From Pseudoduganella violacea (GTDB lineage: Bacteria > Pseudomonadota > Gammaproteobacteria > Burkholderiales > Burkholderiaceae_D): a stretch of DNA of 64,000 nucleotides. The notes beneath the pieces were generated by a model. It was not told the origin of the DNA. It worked only from the letters and a program-made list of their open reading frames with translations, and did no database searches. Made by a program: the position numbers and the translations under genes. Shown in pieces: positions 8,397-16,586 of this stretch (the first letter of the stretch is position 1; each line of letters opens with the position of its first letter). The stretch covers positions 1 to 64,000 of the forward strand of contig NZ_JACHXD010000015.1 in assembly GCF_014191875.1 (NCBI RefSeq), in the 5' to 3' direction.

Positions 8397-8906
8397 TTAC
8401 CGCTTGTCGTCGTTTTTGTGGCTTTGGCGGCCGGCCTGGGCGTGCTGCTCGGGCGTGCCGCCGCGCGTGCCGCCACCGCTGCCACCGCTGCCGCCGCTGC
8501 GCGAGCCGCTGCTGCTGTCGTCGTCATCGGAACCGCTTTGCCGGCTGCCGCCGCCGCTGCCGCCCCGGTTGCCGCTGCTGCGCTGATTGTCGTCCTCATC
8601 CTCTTCATCGGACGCGCTTTGGCGGTTGGGATCGTTCTTGTGGCTCATGCTGCCGGCGCGGCGCGCCTCTTCCGATGTGAACTCGTGGGCGTTGCCGGAG
8701 GCATGCGCGGCGCGCCCACCCTCGGCGGCGATTTCACGCTGGCGTTCCGGGTCCATCGAGGCGAAGCCACGGTTGCTGGTATCGCCGCCCTGATTGCCGC
8801 CACGGTTGTCATCCGACTGCTGGTTGTCGCTGCGGCCGCCTTGCTTGCTGCCTTGGCTGCCGCCCTGGTTGCTGCCCTGGTTGCTGCCTTGATTCGACGA
8901 TGCCAT
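8397..8906 (-). CDS. KGG-repeat general stress protein (YciG-like)
   Basis: 169 residues, very rich in Gly, Ser, Asn, Gln and Asp. It contains KGG-type repeats: one around residues 48-85 (GFASMDPERQREIAAEGGRA and EARRAGSMSHKND) and another near the C-terminus (GGTPEQHAQAGRQSHKND). The rest is low-complexity and presumably disordered. AGAGGAG stands 7 bases before the ATG. Proteins of this type in enterobacteria and Bacillus (YciG, GsiB) are induced by stress or stationary phase and resemble plant LEA proteins; the exact role here is unknown. Confidence 0.8.
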   Translation of the reverse strand: MASSNQGSNQGSNQGGSQGSKQGGRSDNQQSDDNRGGNQGGDTSNRGFASMDPERQREIAAEGGRAAHASGNAHEFTSEEARRAGSMSHKNDPNRQSASDEEDEDDNQRSSGNRGGSGGGSRQSGSDDDDSSSGSRSGGSGGSGGGTRGGTPEQHAQAGRQSHKNDDKR

Positions 8907-9060
8907 GATGATCTCCTCTTGTTTCGGTTGAAGGAGTGCACATCTTAGGCCGCGGACGAGAGCAGGTTTATAAGATCACATGAGGGAGCGTTGTAGGACA
9001 ATGCCCCAGTAAAAAGTAACACAGCCATAGCCGTCTTCCTTTCTGCGCGAGGTGGAAATC

Positions 9061-9319
9061 ATGGGTGATATTTTCGATCTGCAGCGTTTTGTCAGCGCCC
9101 AGCACGAGGTGTACGAGTCCGTGCTGGCGGAGCTGCGCCCTGCTGCTGCAGGCGCAGGACAGCGCCCACGCCATCTTCGGCGCCACCGATGAAATGAAGC
9201 TGCGCTCCTCGCTGACCCTGTTCGCCGCCGCCGCGCCGGACGAAGCGCTGTTCGCGGCCTGTCTGCGCCACTTCTTCGGCGGCCGGCCCGACCCGGCCAC
9301 CTTGCAGCGCTTGTCATAA
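9061..9319 (+). pseudogene. DUF1810 gene, broken by internal deletion and frameshift
   Basis: The ATG at 9061 starts a normal DUF1810 N-terminus (GDIFDLQRFVSAQHEVYES, VLAELR). After about 28 codons the frame changes: the C-terminal part (LLLQAQDSAHAIFG, then EMKLRSSLTLFAAAAPDEAL and FFGGRPDP) continues in the next frame to the stop at 9319. About 50-60 codons of the usual ~140-residue protein are missing, including the Trp-rich central motif. The joint falls at a CTGCGC sequence, so deletion between short repeats is a likely cause. A sequencing error cannot explain the missing middle. Confidence 0.8.
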
Positions 9320-9370
9320 ACAGCGGGGAGGGCTACATTAGCGCCATCTTCGTTCTCGCAAGGACCATCC

Positions 9371-9754
9371 ATGAGCCGCACGATTCTTGAGCAAGCCCGC
9401 ATCCATCCCGCCATCCGCGAGCGCATCGGACGCAACCACGCCGATCTGGTGGGCGCGGTGCAGGCGGCCGTGGCGGCCAATCCGCTGGTGGTGGTGGGTA
9501 TGGCCATGAATCCCTTTCCGCGCAAGGCACGCCGCATCCTCGATCAGCTCGGCACGCCGTATGCCTATCTGGAATACGGCAGTTATCTGAGCCAATGGCG
9601 CCGGCGCAATGCGCTGAAGATGTGGACCGGCTGGCCGACCTTCCCGATGATCTTCGTGCACGGCGTGCTGATCGGCGGCACCAGCGAGCTGGAGCAGTTG
9701 ATCGCCAAGGGCGAGTTCCCAGCCATGCTGAGCGCGCTGCGCCTGGCCGAATAA
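9371..9754 (+). CDS. Glutaredoxin-like protein lacking the active-site cysteines
   Basis: 127 residues. The fold is that of a monothiol glutaredoxin: the NPFPRKARRILD segment stands where CPYC/CGFS would be, then YLEYGSYLSQWRRRNALKMW, the cis-proline loop GWPTFPMIF and the IGGTSELEQL glutathione-site motif near the C-terminus. There is no cysteine anywhere in the protein, so it cannot be a redox enzyme of the usual kind. Related Burkholderiales proteins also vary at this position. A binding or scaffold function is possible. Confidence 0.75.
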   Translation: MSRTILEQARIHPAIRERIGRNHADLVGAVQAAVAANPLVVVGMAMNPFPRKARRILDQLGTPYAYLEYGSYLSQWRRRNALKMWTGWPTFPMIFVHGVLIGGTSELEQLIAKGEFPAMLSALRLAE

Positions 9755-9770
9755 GCGGCGCGGTGCCGCT

Positions 9771-10574
9771 TCAGCGGTAATGCGACAGCACGCGCTCGAT
9801 GCTGCCGTCCTGCAGCAGACTGGCGATGGCGCGGTCGGCCTCGGCGATGTCGATGTGGGAACGCAGTGAAAACGCGCATTGCGCCTTGAACGGATCGAAT
9901 TCCAGATCGGCGCGCAGGCCCAGTCCCGGCTGCTTACGCTGCAGGTAGGCGAAGGTGGTTTTTTCCAGCACCGCATATTGCATGCGGCCCAGCAAGAGCT
10001 TGCGGATATTGTGCTCCATCGACGGCGCATCGTCGCGCCGGAAGCGCGGCCCCAGCGTCGTGCTGAGGGCGGCGTAATGGTAGCCCGCCACAGTGCCCAG
10101 CGGCCGATCCGCGAGCTGCGACAGCTGCTTGAGAAGGGCCGCGTCGGCACGCGCCACCACCACCCCGGCATCGGGAATCAGCGGCACGCTCCAGTTGAAA
10201 TTGCCATCGAGCCATTCCGGCAGCACATAGCAGACCGCGTCGGCGCTGCCCTCGGCCAAGGTACTGGCGACGCGCCGCGGCGGCACGCTGACAAAGCGCG
10301 CCTGGCGCCCGGCGCGCTGCGCGATCGCCTCGCCCAGCTCCTTGAGCAGGCCGCCGCTCAGTTTGCCATCGGCAAAACTCGCCAGCGGCATCGTATGGTT
10401 GGTCGCCGCGACAAACACCATCTCGCGGCGCTCCTCGGCCCGCGCCGCGGACGCCAGCAGCAGCGTCCCCAGCAGCGCCGCCGCCCCCCAGCGCTTTGAT
10501 CTAGCGCAAACAATGTCCCACCCTGGTGTCAGGCACCAGGGTGGGACATTGTTTGATTTGGCGCAAAGCGGCAT
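9771..10574 (-). CDS. Periplasmic solute-binding protein, family 3-like
   Basis: The product is about 267 residues from the ATG at 10574, but the start is uncertain. The mature part begins near AEERREMVFVAATNHTMPLA and shows the type-3 periplasmic binding fold (SADAVCYVLPEWLD, then GYHYAALSTTLG and ALSRHID-like C-terminal segments). A clear signal-peptide core is present (WGAAALLGTLLLASAARA). The reading frame upstream of that core runs straight through palindromic repeat B, and no ATG or GTG lies between the repeat and the core. The repeat therefore either supplies an extended N-terminus or has displaced the original start. No ABC permease is adjacent; such orphan proteins may act in amino-acid sensing. 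Confidence 0.7.
   Translation of the reverse strand: MPLCAKSNNVPPWCLTPGWDIVCARSKRWGAAALLGTLLLASAARAEERREMVFVAATNHTMPLASFADGKLSGGLLKELGEAIAQRAGRQARFVSVPPRRVASTLAEGSADAVCYVLPEWLDGNFNWSVPLIPDAGVVVARADAALLKQLSQLADRPLGTVAGYHYAALSTTLGPRFRRDDAPSMEHNIRKLLLGRMQYAVLEKTTFAYLQRKQPGLGLRADLEFDPFKAQCAFSLRSHIDIAEADRAIASLLQDGSIERVLSHYR
10495..10567. repeat. Palindromic repeat, copy B with flanking 16-mers
   Basis: Perfect 22-base arms (10507-10528 and 10534-10555) surround TCAGG. The 16-mer TTTGATCTAGCGCAAA (10495-10510) flanks the left side and TTTGATTTGGCGCAAA (10552-10567) the right side, both overlapping the hairpin ends. The element lies inside the 5' part of the binding-protein frame and about 120 bp ahead of the TonB receptor gene, so it may affect expression of both divergent genes. 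Confidence 0.9.
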
Positions 10575-10684
10575 GGCGGGTGGGTAGTGGTGTGGCGGAA
10601 CAGAGGGTGATCGCTGGAAAGTGTAACGCAAAGCATCGGGGCGGGGGCATAATGCTTGAGCTGGCTTTCTTTTCGGGAGGGGGC

Positions 10685-13144
10685 ATGGGCCGCTTGGGAT
10701 CGTGGCTGCTGGCCGGGCTGGGCTTGGTGGCGTCGGCGTGGGCGTTGGCCCAGCAGCAGGGCGCGGATACGACGATGCCGGTGGTGCGCATCAGCGCGCC
10801 GGCCTTGGGCGCGGGCAGCGCGCGTTCCAGCAGCGTGCTGGAAGCCGACGTGCTGGCACGCCAGCCGCCCGGCCTCGATCCATTCAAGCAGTTGGCCAGG
10901 GTGCCGGGCATGCAGACCAGTTCGGGCGACGCCATCACCGGCAGCTATTCCATGCGCCTGACCTTGCGCGGTTTGAACAAGGAGCAGATCGGCATCTCGG
11001 TGGACGGCATCCCGAACGGGTCGACCTTGTCGAACGGCGGCGCCATGCCGCACCGCTTGCTGGAAAGCGCCAACCTGGACAGCATCGAAGTCTCGCCCAC
11101 GGCCGGCGACCTGGGCACGCCGTCGAACCAGGCGCTGGGCGGCTATATCGATTTCCGCACGCGCGATCCGGCCTTGACGCGGGCGGTGTATGGCGAGCTG
11201 TCGGGCGGCAGCGTCGGTTACCGGCGCGCTTTCCTGCGCTTCGACAGCGGCCAGTCGGCTTCGGGCCTGAGCGCCTATGCCGACATCAGCCGCAGCTTCC
11301 AGCGCACCTGGCCGGGCCAGCATAGCGGGCGCAATTTGCGCTGGCATGCCGATCTGCGCCTGCTGCAGGATCTGGGCGGCGGCTCCAGCCTGCGCGCCAC
11401 GCTCAGCTATAACCGCTTTGCCGATAACGATTACGAGCCGGTGGCTTTGCGCGCCATCTCGGCGCCGTTCTACAAGGCCACGTTCGAGGGCGATCCCGGC
11501 AGCGATGGCTTGAACGACCGCTGGACGGGCGACCCGGCCCAGGACCAGAACCACCGCGGCACCCACGGCATCAACAGCCGCGACATCCTGGCCCACATCG
11601 ACTGGACGCAGCGCTTCGGCAGCGGCGCGCAACTGGTGCTGAAACCCTATCTGCACACGCAGGACGGCTACGGCTGGTTCTACGTGCCCTACCAGCAGGC
11701 GCCCGCCGATGGTCAGGCCTACAGCGTCGTACCGCCCGGCGGCGCGCCGGTGGCCAGCGCACAGGAATGCTTCGCCGGACAATACCGGCGCAATGCCGAC
11801 GGCAGCCTGCAGCCTTTGCCGCGTGCCGAATTTCCGGCCGGCGCCAGTGCCGCGACGCTGAAGGCGCTGGGCTGTCCAGCGGCGGCCGCCTTTGCCATGA
11901 ATCCGCCGACACAATGGGGCGCACGCCTGGCCACCACGCGCCGCAGCGATTACCGCATCCGCCGTCAGGGCGTGCTGACGGAGTGGTCGATGGCGCTGGG
12001 CGAGCATCAGCAACTGCGCGTGGGCGCCTGGTACGAACACATCGACCGCAGCAAGTCGCGCAACTGGTACGCGGTCAGCGACCCGCTGCGCAATGGCGAT
12101 TTCGACGCCGCGCGCGGCCCGTATTCAGTGACGCACGACCGCCGCTATCTGGTGAACACCGTGATGGCCTATGCCCAGGACCGCCTGGAACTGTTCTCGC
12201 GCCGCCTGCAATTGAGCGCCGGCGCCACCTGGCAGCGCTCGCGCGAAAGCTATGCTTCGCCGGTGGAGTTTTACGGAACGCGCTCGCTGGGCGCCGCCTC
12301 GGGCCTGCTGCCGAAGTTCTCGGCCCTATACCGCGCCGATGGCGGCTGGGAGCTGTTCGCCAGCCGCGCGCGCAATTTCAGCGCCATCCCGGACAGCGTG
12401 TTCGAAGGCACGGCCGCCATCAGCGCCAAACGCGGCATCCAGCCCGAGACCTCGGTGAACAGCGACGCGGGTTTGCGCTGGTTGCGCGGCGCCTACGGCT
12501 TTGGCCTCACCGCCTATGCCATCGATTACCGCGACCGCATCTCGATCCAGAACGGCAAGCCCGACGCCGATATTTTTTCGCGCGACGCCACCACGACGTT
12601 TTCCAACCAGGGCGGCATCCGCTCGCGCGGCCTGGAGTTGAGCGCCCAGGCCAACTGGCGCCAGGTGGAACTGCTGCTGAACTACACCGTCAACCGCGCC
12701 CGCTATGCCGAGGACACGCCGGCCGAAGGCATCCGCGCCGGCGATCCCGTGCTGGGCGCGCGCCGCCGCACCGGTTTTGCCGAGATCACGTGGAAGCCGC
12801 GGCGCGCCTGGCGCCTGAGCGTGAACGCCAGTTACGCCGGCACGGCGGCCGGCACCTATGGCGAGGTGCCGAATACGGTGATCGCGGGCGGCCCGGCGGC
12901 GTATCCGCGCGAATACATGCCGGCCTATACGCTGGTGGGGCTGGCGCTGTCCTACCGTCCGGGCGGGGAGTGGGGCGGCGGCTGCCGCCGCTGCGAGCTG
13001 CTGCTGAACGCCGATAATCTGCTGAACAAGCGCTATCTGGGCGGCCTTGGTTCGGAACTCGCCAATTCCAATCCCCTGACGACGGGCCGCTACTTCCTCG
13101 GCAGTCCGCGCGCGCTGTTCTTGACCTGGCGCAGCAGCTTCTGA
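10685..13144 (+). CDS. TonB-dependent outer-membrane receptor
   Basis: 819 residues from the ATG at 10685, which is preceded by GGGAGG and begins a signal peptide (MGRLGSWLLAGLGL, then ASAWALAQ). The frame extends further upstream into the repeat but without a plausible start. Residues ~45-170 are the plug domain (LRGLNKEQIGISVDGIP, SIEVSPTAGD, GYIDFRTRDP). The rest is the 22-strand barrel, ending in a C-terminal Phe (TWRSSF) as expected for BamA recognition. The substrate is not evident; no siderophore or sugar genes adjoin, only a divergent periplasmic binding protein. Confidence 0.9.
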   Translation: MGRLGSWLLAGLGLVASAWALAQQQGADTTMPVVRISAPALGAGSARSSSVLEADVLARQPPGLDPFKQLARVPGMQTSSGDAITGSYSMRLTLRGLNKEQIGISVDGIPNGSTLSNGGAMPHRLLESANLDSIEVSPTAGDLGTPSNQALGGYIDFRTRDPALTRAVYGELSGGSVGYRRAFLRFDSGQSASGLSAYADISRSFQRTWPGQHSGRNLRWHADLRLLQDLGGGSSLRATLSYNRFADNDYEPVALRAISAPFYKATFEGDPGSDGLNDRWTGDPAQDQNHRGTHGINSRDILAHIDWTQRFGSGAQLVLKPYLHTQDGYGWFYVPYQQAPADGQAYSVVPPGGAPVASAQECFAGQYRRNADGSLQPLPRAEFPAGASAATLKALGCPAAAAFAMNPPTQWGARLATTRRSDYRIRRQGVLTEWSMALGEHQQLRVGAWYEHIDRSKSRNWYAVSDPLRNGDFDAARGPYSVTHDRRYLVNTVMAYAQDRLELFSRRLQLSAGATWQRSRESYASPVEFYGTRSLGAASGLLPKFSALYRADGGWELFASRARNFSAIPDSVFEGTAAISAKRGIQPETSVNSDAGLRWLRGAYGFGLTAYAIDYRDRISIQNGKPDADIFSRDATTTFSNQGGIRSRGLELSAQANWRQVELLLNYTVNRARYAEDTPAEGIRAGDPVLGARRRTGFAEITWKPRRAWRLSVNASYAGTAAGTYGEVPNTVIAGGPAAYPREYMPAYTLVGLALSYRPGGEWGGGCRRCELLLNADNLLNKRYLGGLGSELANSNPLTTGRYFLGSPRALFLTWRSSF

Positions 13145-13149
13145 GCGCC

Positions 13150-13389
13150 TTACTTCACGCCGATGGGCGAGCGGCGCGGCTTGCTGCGCAGCGGGTCGAG
13201 CAGCTGGCGCAGGGCGTTGTGATCGAGTTCATACATCAGGGCCAGCAGGGTGCCCAGCTCGCCCTTGGGAAAGCCCTCGCGCGCGAACCAGCCCAGGTAG
13301 TGGCCGGGCAGGTCGGCCAGTAGAAAACCCTTGTATTTTCCATAAGGCATTTCGCGGCTGACGAGGAGGGTGAGGAGCTCTGCATTCAT
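13150..13389 (-). CDS. DUF3820 family protein
   Basis: 79 residues. It matches the DUF3820 pattern well: MPYGKYKGFLLADLPGHYL near residues 14-32, WFAREGFPKGELG and a closing ALMYELDHN. The family is described as putative quorum-sensing-regulated virulence factor, but no biochemical activity is established. It ends 5 bp after the TonB receptor gene on the opposite strand and is divergent from the MFS exporter. Confidence 0.85.
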   Translation of the reverse strand: MNAELLTLLVSREMPYGKYKGFLLADLPGHYLGWFAREGFPKGELGTLLALMYELDHNALRQLLDPLRSKPRRSPIGVK

Positions 13390-13490
13390 ATTCTTGACTG
13401 TGAATCAAATATCTTCTGTTTTTCAACGGCTTTTTCTATCTAAAGAAAGCCGGGATACTGCGTGGCATCAACTTTACAGGAGTGTATGCC

Positions 13491-14699
13491 ATGCCTCTCG
13501 CTTTATTGGCGCTGACCATCGGCGCTTTCGCCATCGGAACCACCGAGTTCGTGATTGTCGGGCTGCTGCCCACCATCGCCGCCGACCTGGGCGTCGATCT
13601 GCCCTCGGCCGGCATGCTGGTCAGCCTGTACGCCATGGGCGTGGCGGTCGGCGCGCCGGTGCTGACCGCGCTCACCGGCAAACTGCCGCGCAAGCTGCTG
13701 TTGCTCTCGCTGATGGTGCTGTTTACCGCCGGCAATCTGCTGGCCTGGCAGGCGCCCGGCTACGCCACCCTGATCGTGGCGCGCATCCTGACCGGCCTGG
13801 CGCACGGCGTCTTCTTCTCGATCGGCTCGACCATCGCCACCTCGCTGGTGCCGAAGGAAAAGGCGGCCAGCGCGATCGCCATCATGTTTACCGGCCTGAC
13901 CGTGGCCCTGGTGACGGGCGTGCCGCTGGGAACCTTCATCGGTCAAAACTTCGGCTGGCGCGAAACCTTCCTCGCCGTCTCGGCGCTGGGCCTGATCGCC
14001 TTCCTCGGCAGCCTGTTCTTCGTGCCGCAGAATATCCAGCACAACAAACCGGCCTCGCTGCTGCAGCAGCTGAAGGTGCTGGGCCAGCCGCGCCTGCTGC
14101 TGGTGTACGCCATGACGGCGCTTGGCTATGGCGGCTCGTTCACCGCCTTCACCTTCCTGGCGCCGATCCTGCAGGAAGTCTCGGGCTTCAGCGCCGGTTC
14201 GGTGAGCCTGGTGATGCTGGTGTATGGCGTGTCGGTCGCGTTCGGCAATATCTGGGGCGGCAAGCTGGCCGACCGCCGCGGCCCGGTGGGCGCGCTGAAG
14301 CTGGTTTTCCTCGGCCTGGCCGCCGTGCTGGTGGTGCTGAGCTTCACCGCGCCGCATGCCTGGCTGATGCTGGCCACCGTGCTGGTCTGGGGTATTTTCG
14401 CCTTCGGCAATGTGGCGGGTTTGCAAGTGTATGTGGTGCACCAGGCTGAGCACTTCACGCCGCGCGCCGTGGATGTGGCGTCCGGCTTGAATATTGCGGC
14501 GTTTAATCTGGGTATTGCCGGCGGCGCCTGGGGTGGCGGTCATATCGTCGAGAAACTGGGCTTGCTGCACACCGGCTGGATCGGCGCCATCGTGGTGCTC
14601 GGCGCTTTCGGTCTGACCGCGCTCAGCGGCCGCCTGGACCGCCTGAATCCAATTCCCTTCCATGCGGGCCAAACCGGCAACCGGGTGGCCGCGCATTAA
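13491..14699 (+). CDS. MFS exporter, DHA1 family (AraJ/YdhP-like)
   Basis: 402 residues from the ATG at 13491, chosen because AGGAG stands 8 bases before it; a GTG three codons upstream is possible. Twelve hydrophobic segments are present. The N-terminus GAFAIGTTEFVIVGLLP is typical of DHA1 members related to AraJ and YdhP, as are the MFS loop residues in GKLPRKLL and the GxLADRRG repeat (KLADRRGPVGAL) in the second half. It probably exports sugars, arabinosides or drugs using the proton gradient. It is monocistronic and ends at a strong terminator. Confidence 0.9.
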   Translation: MPLALLALTIGAFAIGTTEFVIVGLLPTIAADLGVDLPSAGMLVSLYAMGVAVGAPVLTALTGKLPRKLLLLSLMVLFTAGNLLAWQAPGYATLIVARILTGLAHGVFFSIGSTIATSLVPKEKAASAIAIMFTGLTVALVTGVPLGTFIGQNFGWRETFLAVSALGLIAFLGSLFFVPQNIQHNKPASLLQQLKVLGQPRLLLVYAMTALGYGGSFTAFTFLAPILQEVSGFSAGSVSLVMLVYGVSVAFGNIWGGKLADRRGPVGALKLVFLGLAAVLVVLSFTAPHAWLMLATVLVWGIFAFGNVAGLQVYVVHQAEHFTPRAVDVASGLNIAAFNLGIAGGAWGGGHIVEKLGLLHTGWIGAIVVLGAFGLTALSGRLDRLNPIPFHAGQTGNRVAAH

Positions 14700-14720
14700 A
14701 AGAGTTAATACCGCATCAAT

Positions 14721-14755
14721 AAAACCGCCTCCTTTGCGAGGCGGTTTTTCTTTAT
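14721..14755 (+). terminator. Rho-independent terminator after the MFS gene
   Basis: AAAACCGCCTC (14721-14731) pairs with GAGGCGGTTTT (14738-14748) around a CTTTGC loop and is followed by TTCTTT. The stem is 11 bp with a GC-rich centre. It separates the MFS gene from the secretion locus. Confidence 0.92.
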
Positions 14756-14760
14756 AACTT

Positions 14761-14901
14761 TCAAATTAAAACTATCTAATTGTCACAATTGCTTCGAGTT
14801 TTAGAGGGAAATTAACATGGATAATCGTTTTTCCAACTAAAATTTCCATGTGGAAATAATTCAATTAGAATTAATTGGATTAATAGTTCCTCAAGGCAAT
14901 A
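14761..14901 (+). promoter_or_regulatory. AT-rich leader of the two-partner secretion operon
   Basis: This stretch is far more AT-rich than its surroundings and holds three small palindromes: AATTGTCACAATT (14778-14790), ATTTCCATGTGGAAAT near 14840 and CAATTAGAATTAATTG near 14865. No clear -35/-10 pair can be fixed. The composition would suit silencing by H-NS/MvaT-type proteins, and the palindromes are operator candidates. The following tpsB ATG at 14902 has only a weak ribosome-binding site. Confidence 0.45.
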
Positions 14902-16578
14902 ATGCAATACCGTCTCAAGCTGTACAGTACGGCTGCCATGCTGTGCAGTGTTTTTGTTCCAGCCGTCCATGCCCAGGATGCCGCCGGCATCGCAACCCAG
15001 CAGTTGCAGCGCCAGCAGCAGCGCGAACGGGTCCAGGCCGAACAGGCCGAGCAGCGTCCCGATGTGCGCTTGCAGGCGCCGTCCACCGCCAGCGCCACCA
15101 GCTATCCAGCCGACGAGTCGCCATGCTTTCCCATTCGCGATATCCAGCTGCAAGGCGAGCAGGCCAGCCAGTTCGCCTGGGCGCTGAAGGCCGGGGACGA
15201 GGCCTTGGGGCGCTGCCTGGGCAGCGCCGGCGTGAATGTGCTGCTGGCGCGGATTCAGGACGCGCTGGTGGCCAAGGGCTGGGTCACGACGCGCGTGCTG
15301 GCCGCGCCCCAGGATTTGCGCAGCGGCACGCTGGTGCTGCAGCTGGTGCCGGGCCGCATCCGCGCCATCCGCTTCGCCGATCCGGCCGCGCGCACCTCCT
15401 GGCGCAGCGCCATTCCCGTCCGGCCCGGTGATCTGCTGAATCTGCGCGACGTCGAGCAAGCACTGGAAAACTTCAAGCGCGTGCCGAGCGCCGAGGCCGA
15501 CATCGAGATCGTGCCGGGCGAAGCGCCGGGCGAAAGCGATCTGCTGGTGAAATGGCGCCAGGCGGCGCCCTGGCGCCTATCCTTCTCGCTGGACGACAGC
15601 GGCAGCGAGTCCACCGGCAAGCGCCAGGGCGGGCTGTCCATCGCGCTCGACAATCTGTTGGGCTGGCAGGATTTGCTGACCATCTCGGCCAACCGCCATC
15701 TGCCTGGGTCCGGGCCGGCCACCGACCATGGCACGCGCAGCACCGCGCTCAACTACTCCCTGCCTTATGGCTACTGGTTGTTTTCCCAGCAGTTCAGCGA
15801 CTACCGCTACCACCAGACGGTGGCGGGCGCCAACCAGGACTATATCTACAGCGGCACCAGCGTCAATGCCGAATTCAAGGCCGCGCGCCTGGTCTACCGC
15901 GATGCCGTGCGCAAGACCACGCTCTCGCTGCGCGCCTACCAGAAGCGCAGCCGCAATTTCATCGATGACACCGAAGTCGAGGTGCAGCGCCGCCGCATGG
16001 GCGGCTTCATCCTCGGTATCGCGCACAAGGAATTCCTCGGCCAGGCCACGCTGGACGCCAGCCTGAGCTACAAGAAGGGCAGCAGCGCCTTCGGCAGCTT
16101 GCCCGCGCCGGAAGAATTGTTCGGCGATGGCACTTCCCGGCCCACCATCCTGAATGCCGAGCTGACGCTGGCTATTCCGCTGAGCAAACAGTTGCAGCTG
16201 CAAAGCGCTTGGCGTGCCCAGCGCGAGCGCACGCCCCTGATTCCGCAGGACCGCTTCGCCATCGGTGGCCGCTACACGGTGCGCGGTTTCGACGGCGAGT
16301 CGAGCCTGATGGCCGAACGCGGCTGGCTGAGCCGCAATGACCTGGTGTGGAGCCTGCCGGGCGCGCAGCAGCTCTATCTGGCCCTGGACTACGGCAGCGT
16401 GTCGGGCCGCAGCGCACCGCAACTGCTGGGCACCCGCCTGGGCGGCGGCGCCATCGGCTGGCGCGGCCAGTTCCACGGTCTGCAGTACGACCTGTTCGCC
16501 GGCGCCCCGATTGCCAAACCCGAACACTACCGCACCGCCGCCGTCACCGGCGGCATCAACCTGAATTACGAGTTCTGA
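14902..16578 (+). CDS. TpsB outer-membrane transporter (ShlB/FhaC/CdiB family)
   Basis: 558 residues. A signal peptide (to VHAQ, about residue 24) is followed by a Gln/Arg-rich periplasmic helix (residues ~30-52), two POTRA domains (about 75-225) and a 16-strand barrel. The conserved loop-6 motif is visible as VRGF at residues 460-463. The protein ends in Phe (LNYEF). It should export the adjacent TpsA protein through the outer membrane without ATP. The tpsA gene starts only 8 bp downstream, so the pair forms one operon. Confidence 0.93.
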   Translation: MQYRLKLYSTAAMLCSVFVPAVHAQDAAGIATQQLQRQQQRERVQAEQAEQRPDVRLQAPSTASATSYPADESPCFPIRDIQLQGEQASQFAWALKAGDEALGRCLGSAGVNVLLARIQDALVAKGWVTTRVLAAPQDLRSGTLVLQLVPGRIRAIRFADPAARTSWRSAIPVRPGDLLNLRDVEQALENFKRVPSAEADIEIVPGEAPGESDLLVKWRQAAPWRLSFSLDDSGSESTGKRQGGLSIALDNLLGWQDLLTISANRHLPGSGPATDHGTRSTALNYSLPYGYWLFSQQFSDYRYHQTVAGANQDYIYSGTSVNAEFKAARLVYRDAVRKTTLSLRAYQKRSRNFIDDTEVEVQRRRMGGFILGIAHKEFLGQATLDASLSYKKGSSAFGSLPAPEELFGDGTSRPTILNAELTLAIPLSKQLQLQSAWRAQRERTPLIPQDRFAIGGRYTVRGFDGESSLMAERGWLSRNDLVWSLPGAQQLYLALDYGSVSGRSAPQLLGTRLGGGAIGWRGQFHGLQYDLFAGAPIAKPEHYRTAAVTGGINLNYEF

Positions 16579-16586
16579 GAATTGCC

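Noticed and set aside
14818..14841. Seven-codon ORF starting at ATG 14818 ahead of tpsB
   Set aside because: No ribosome-binding site and no coupling to the tpsB start 60 bp further on.
16347..16586. Upstream extension of the exoprotein frame
   Set aside because: It overlaps the end of tpsB in another frame; the ESPR signal peptide begins at 16587.
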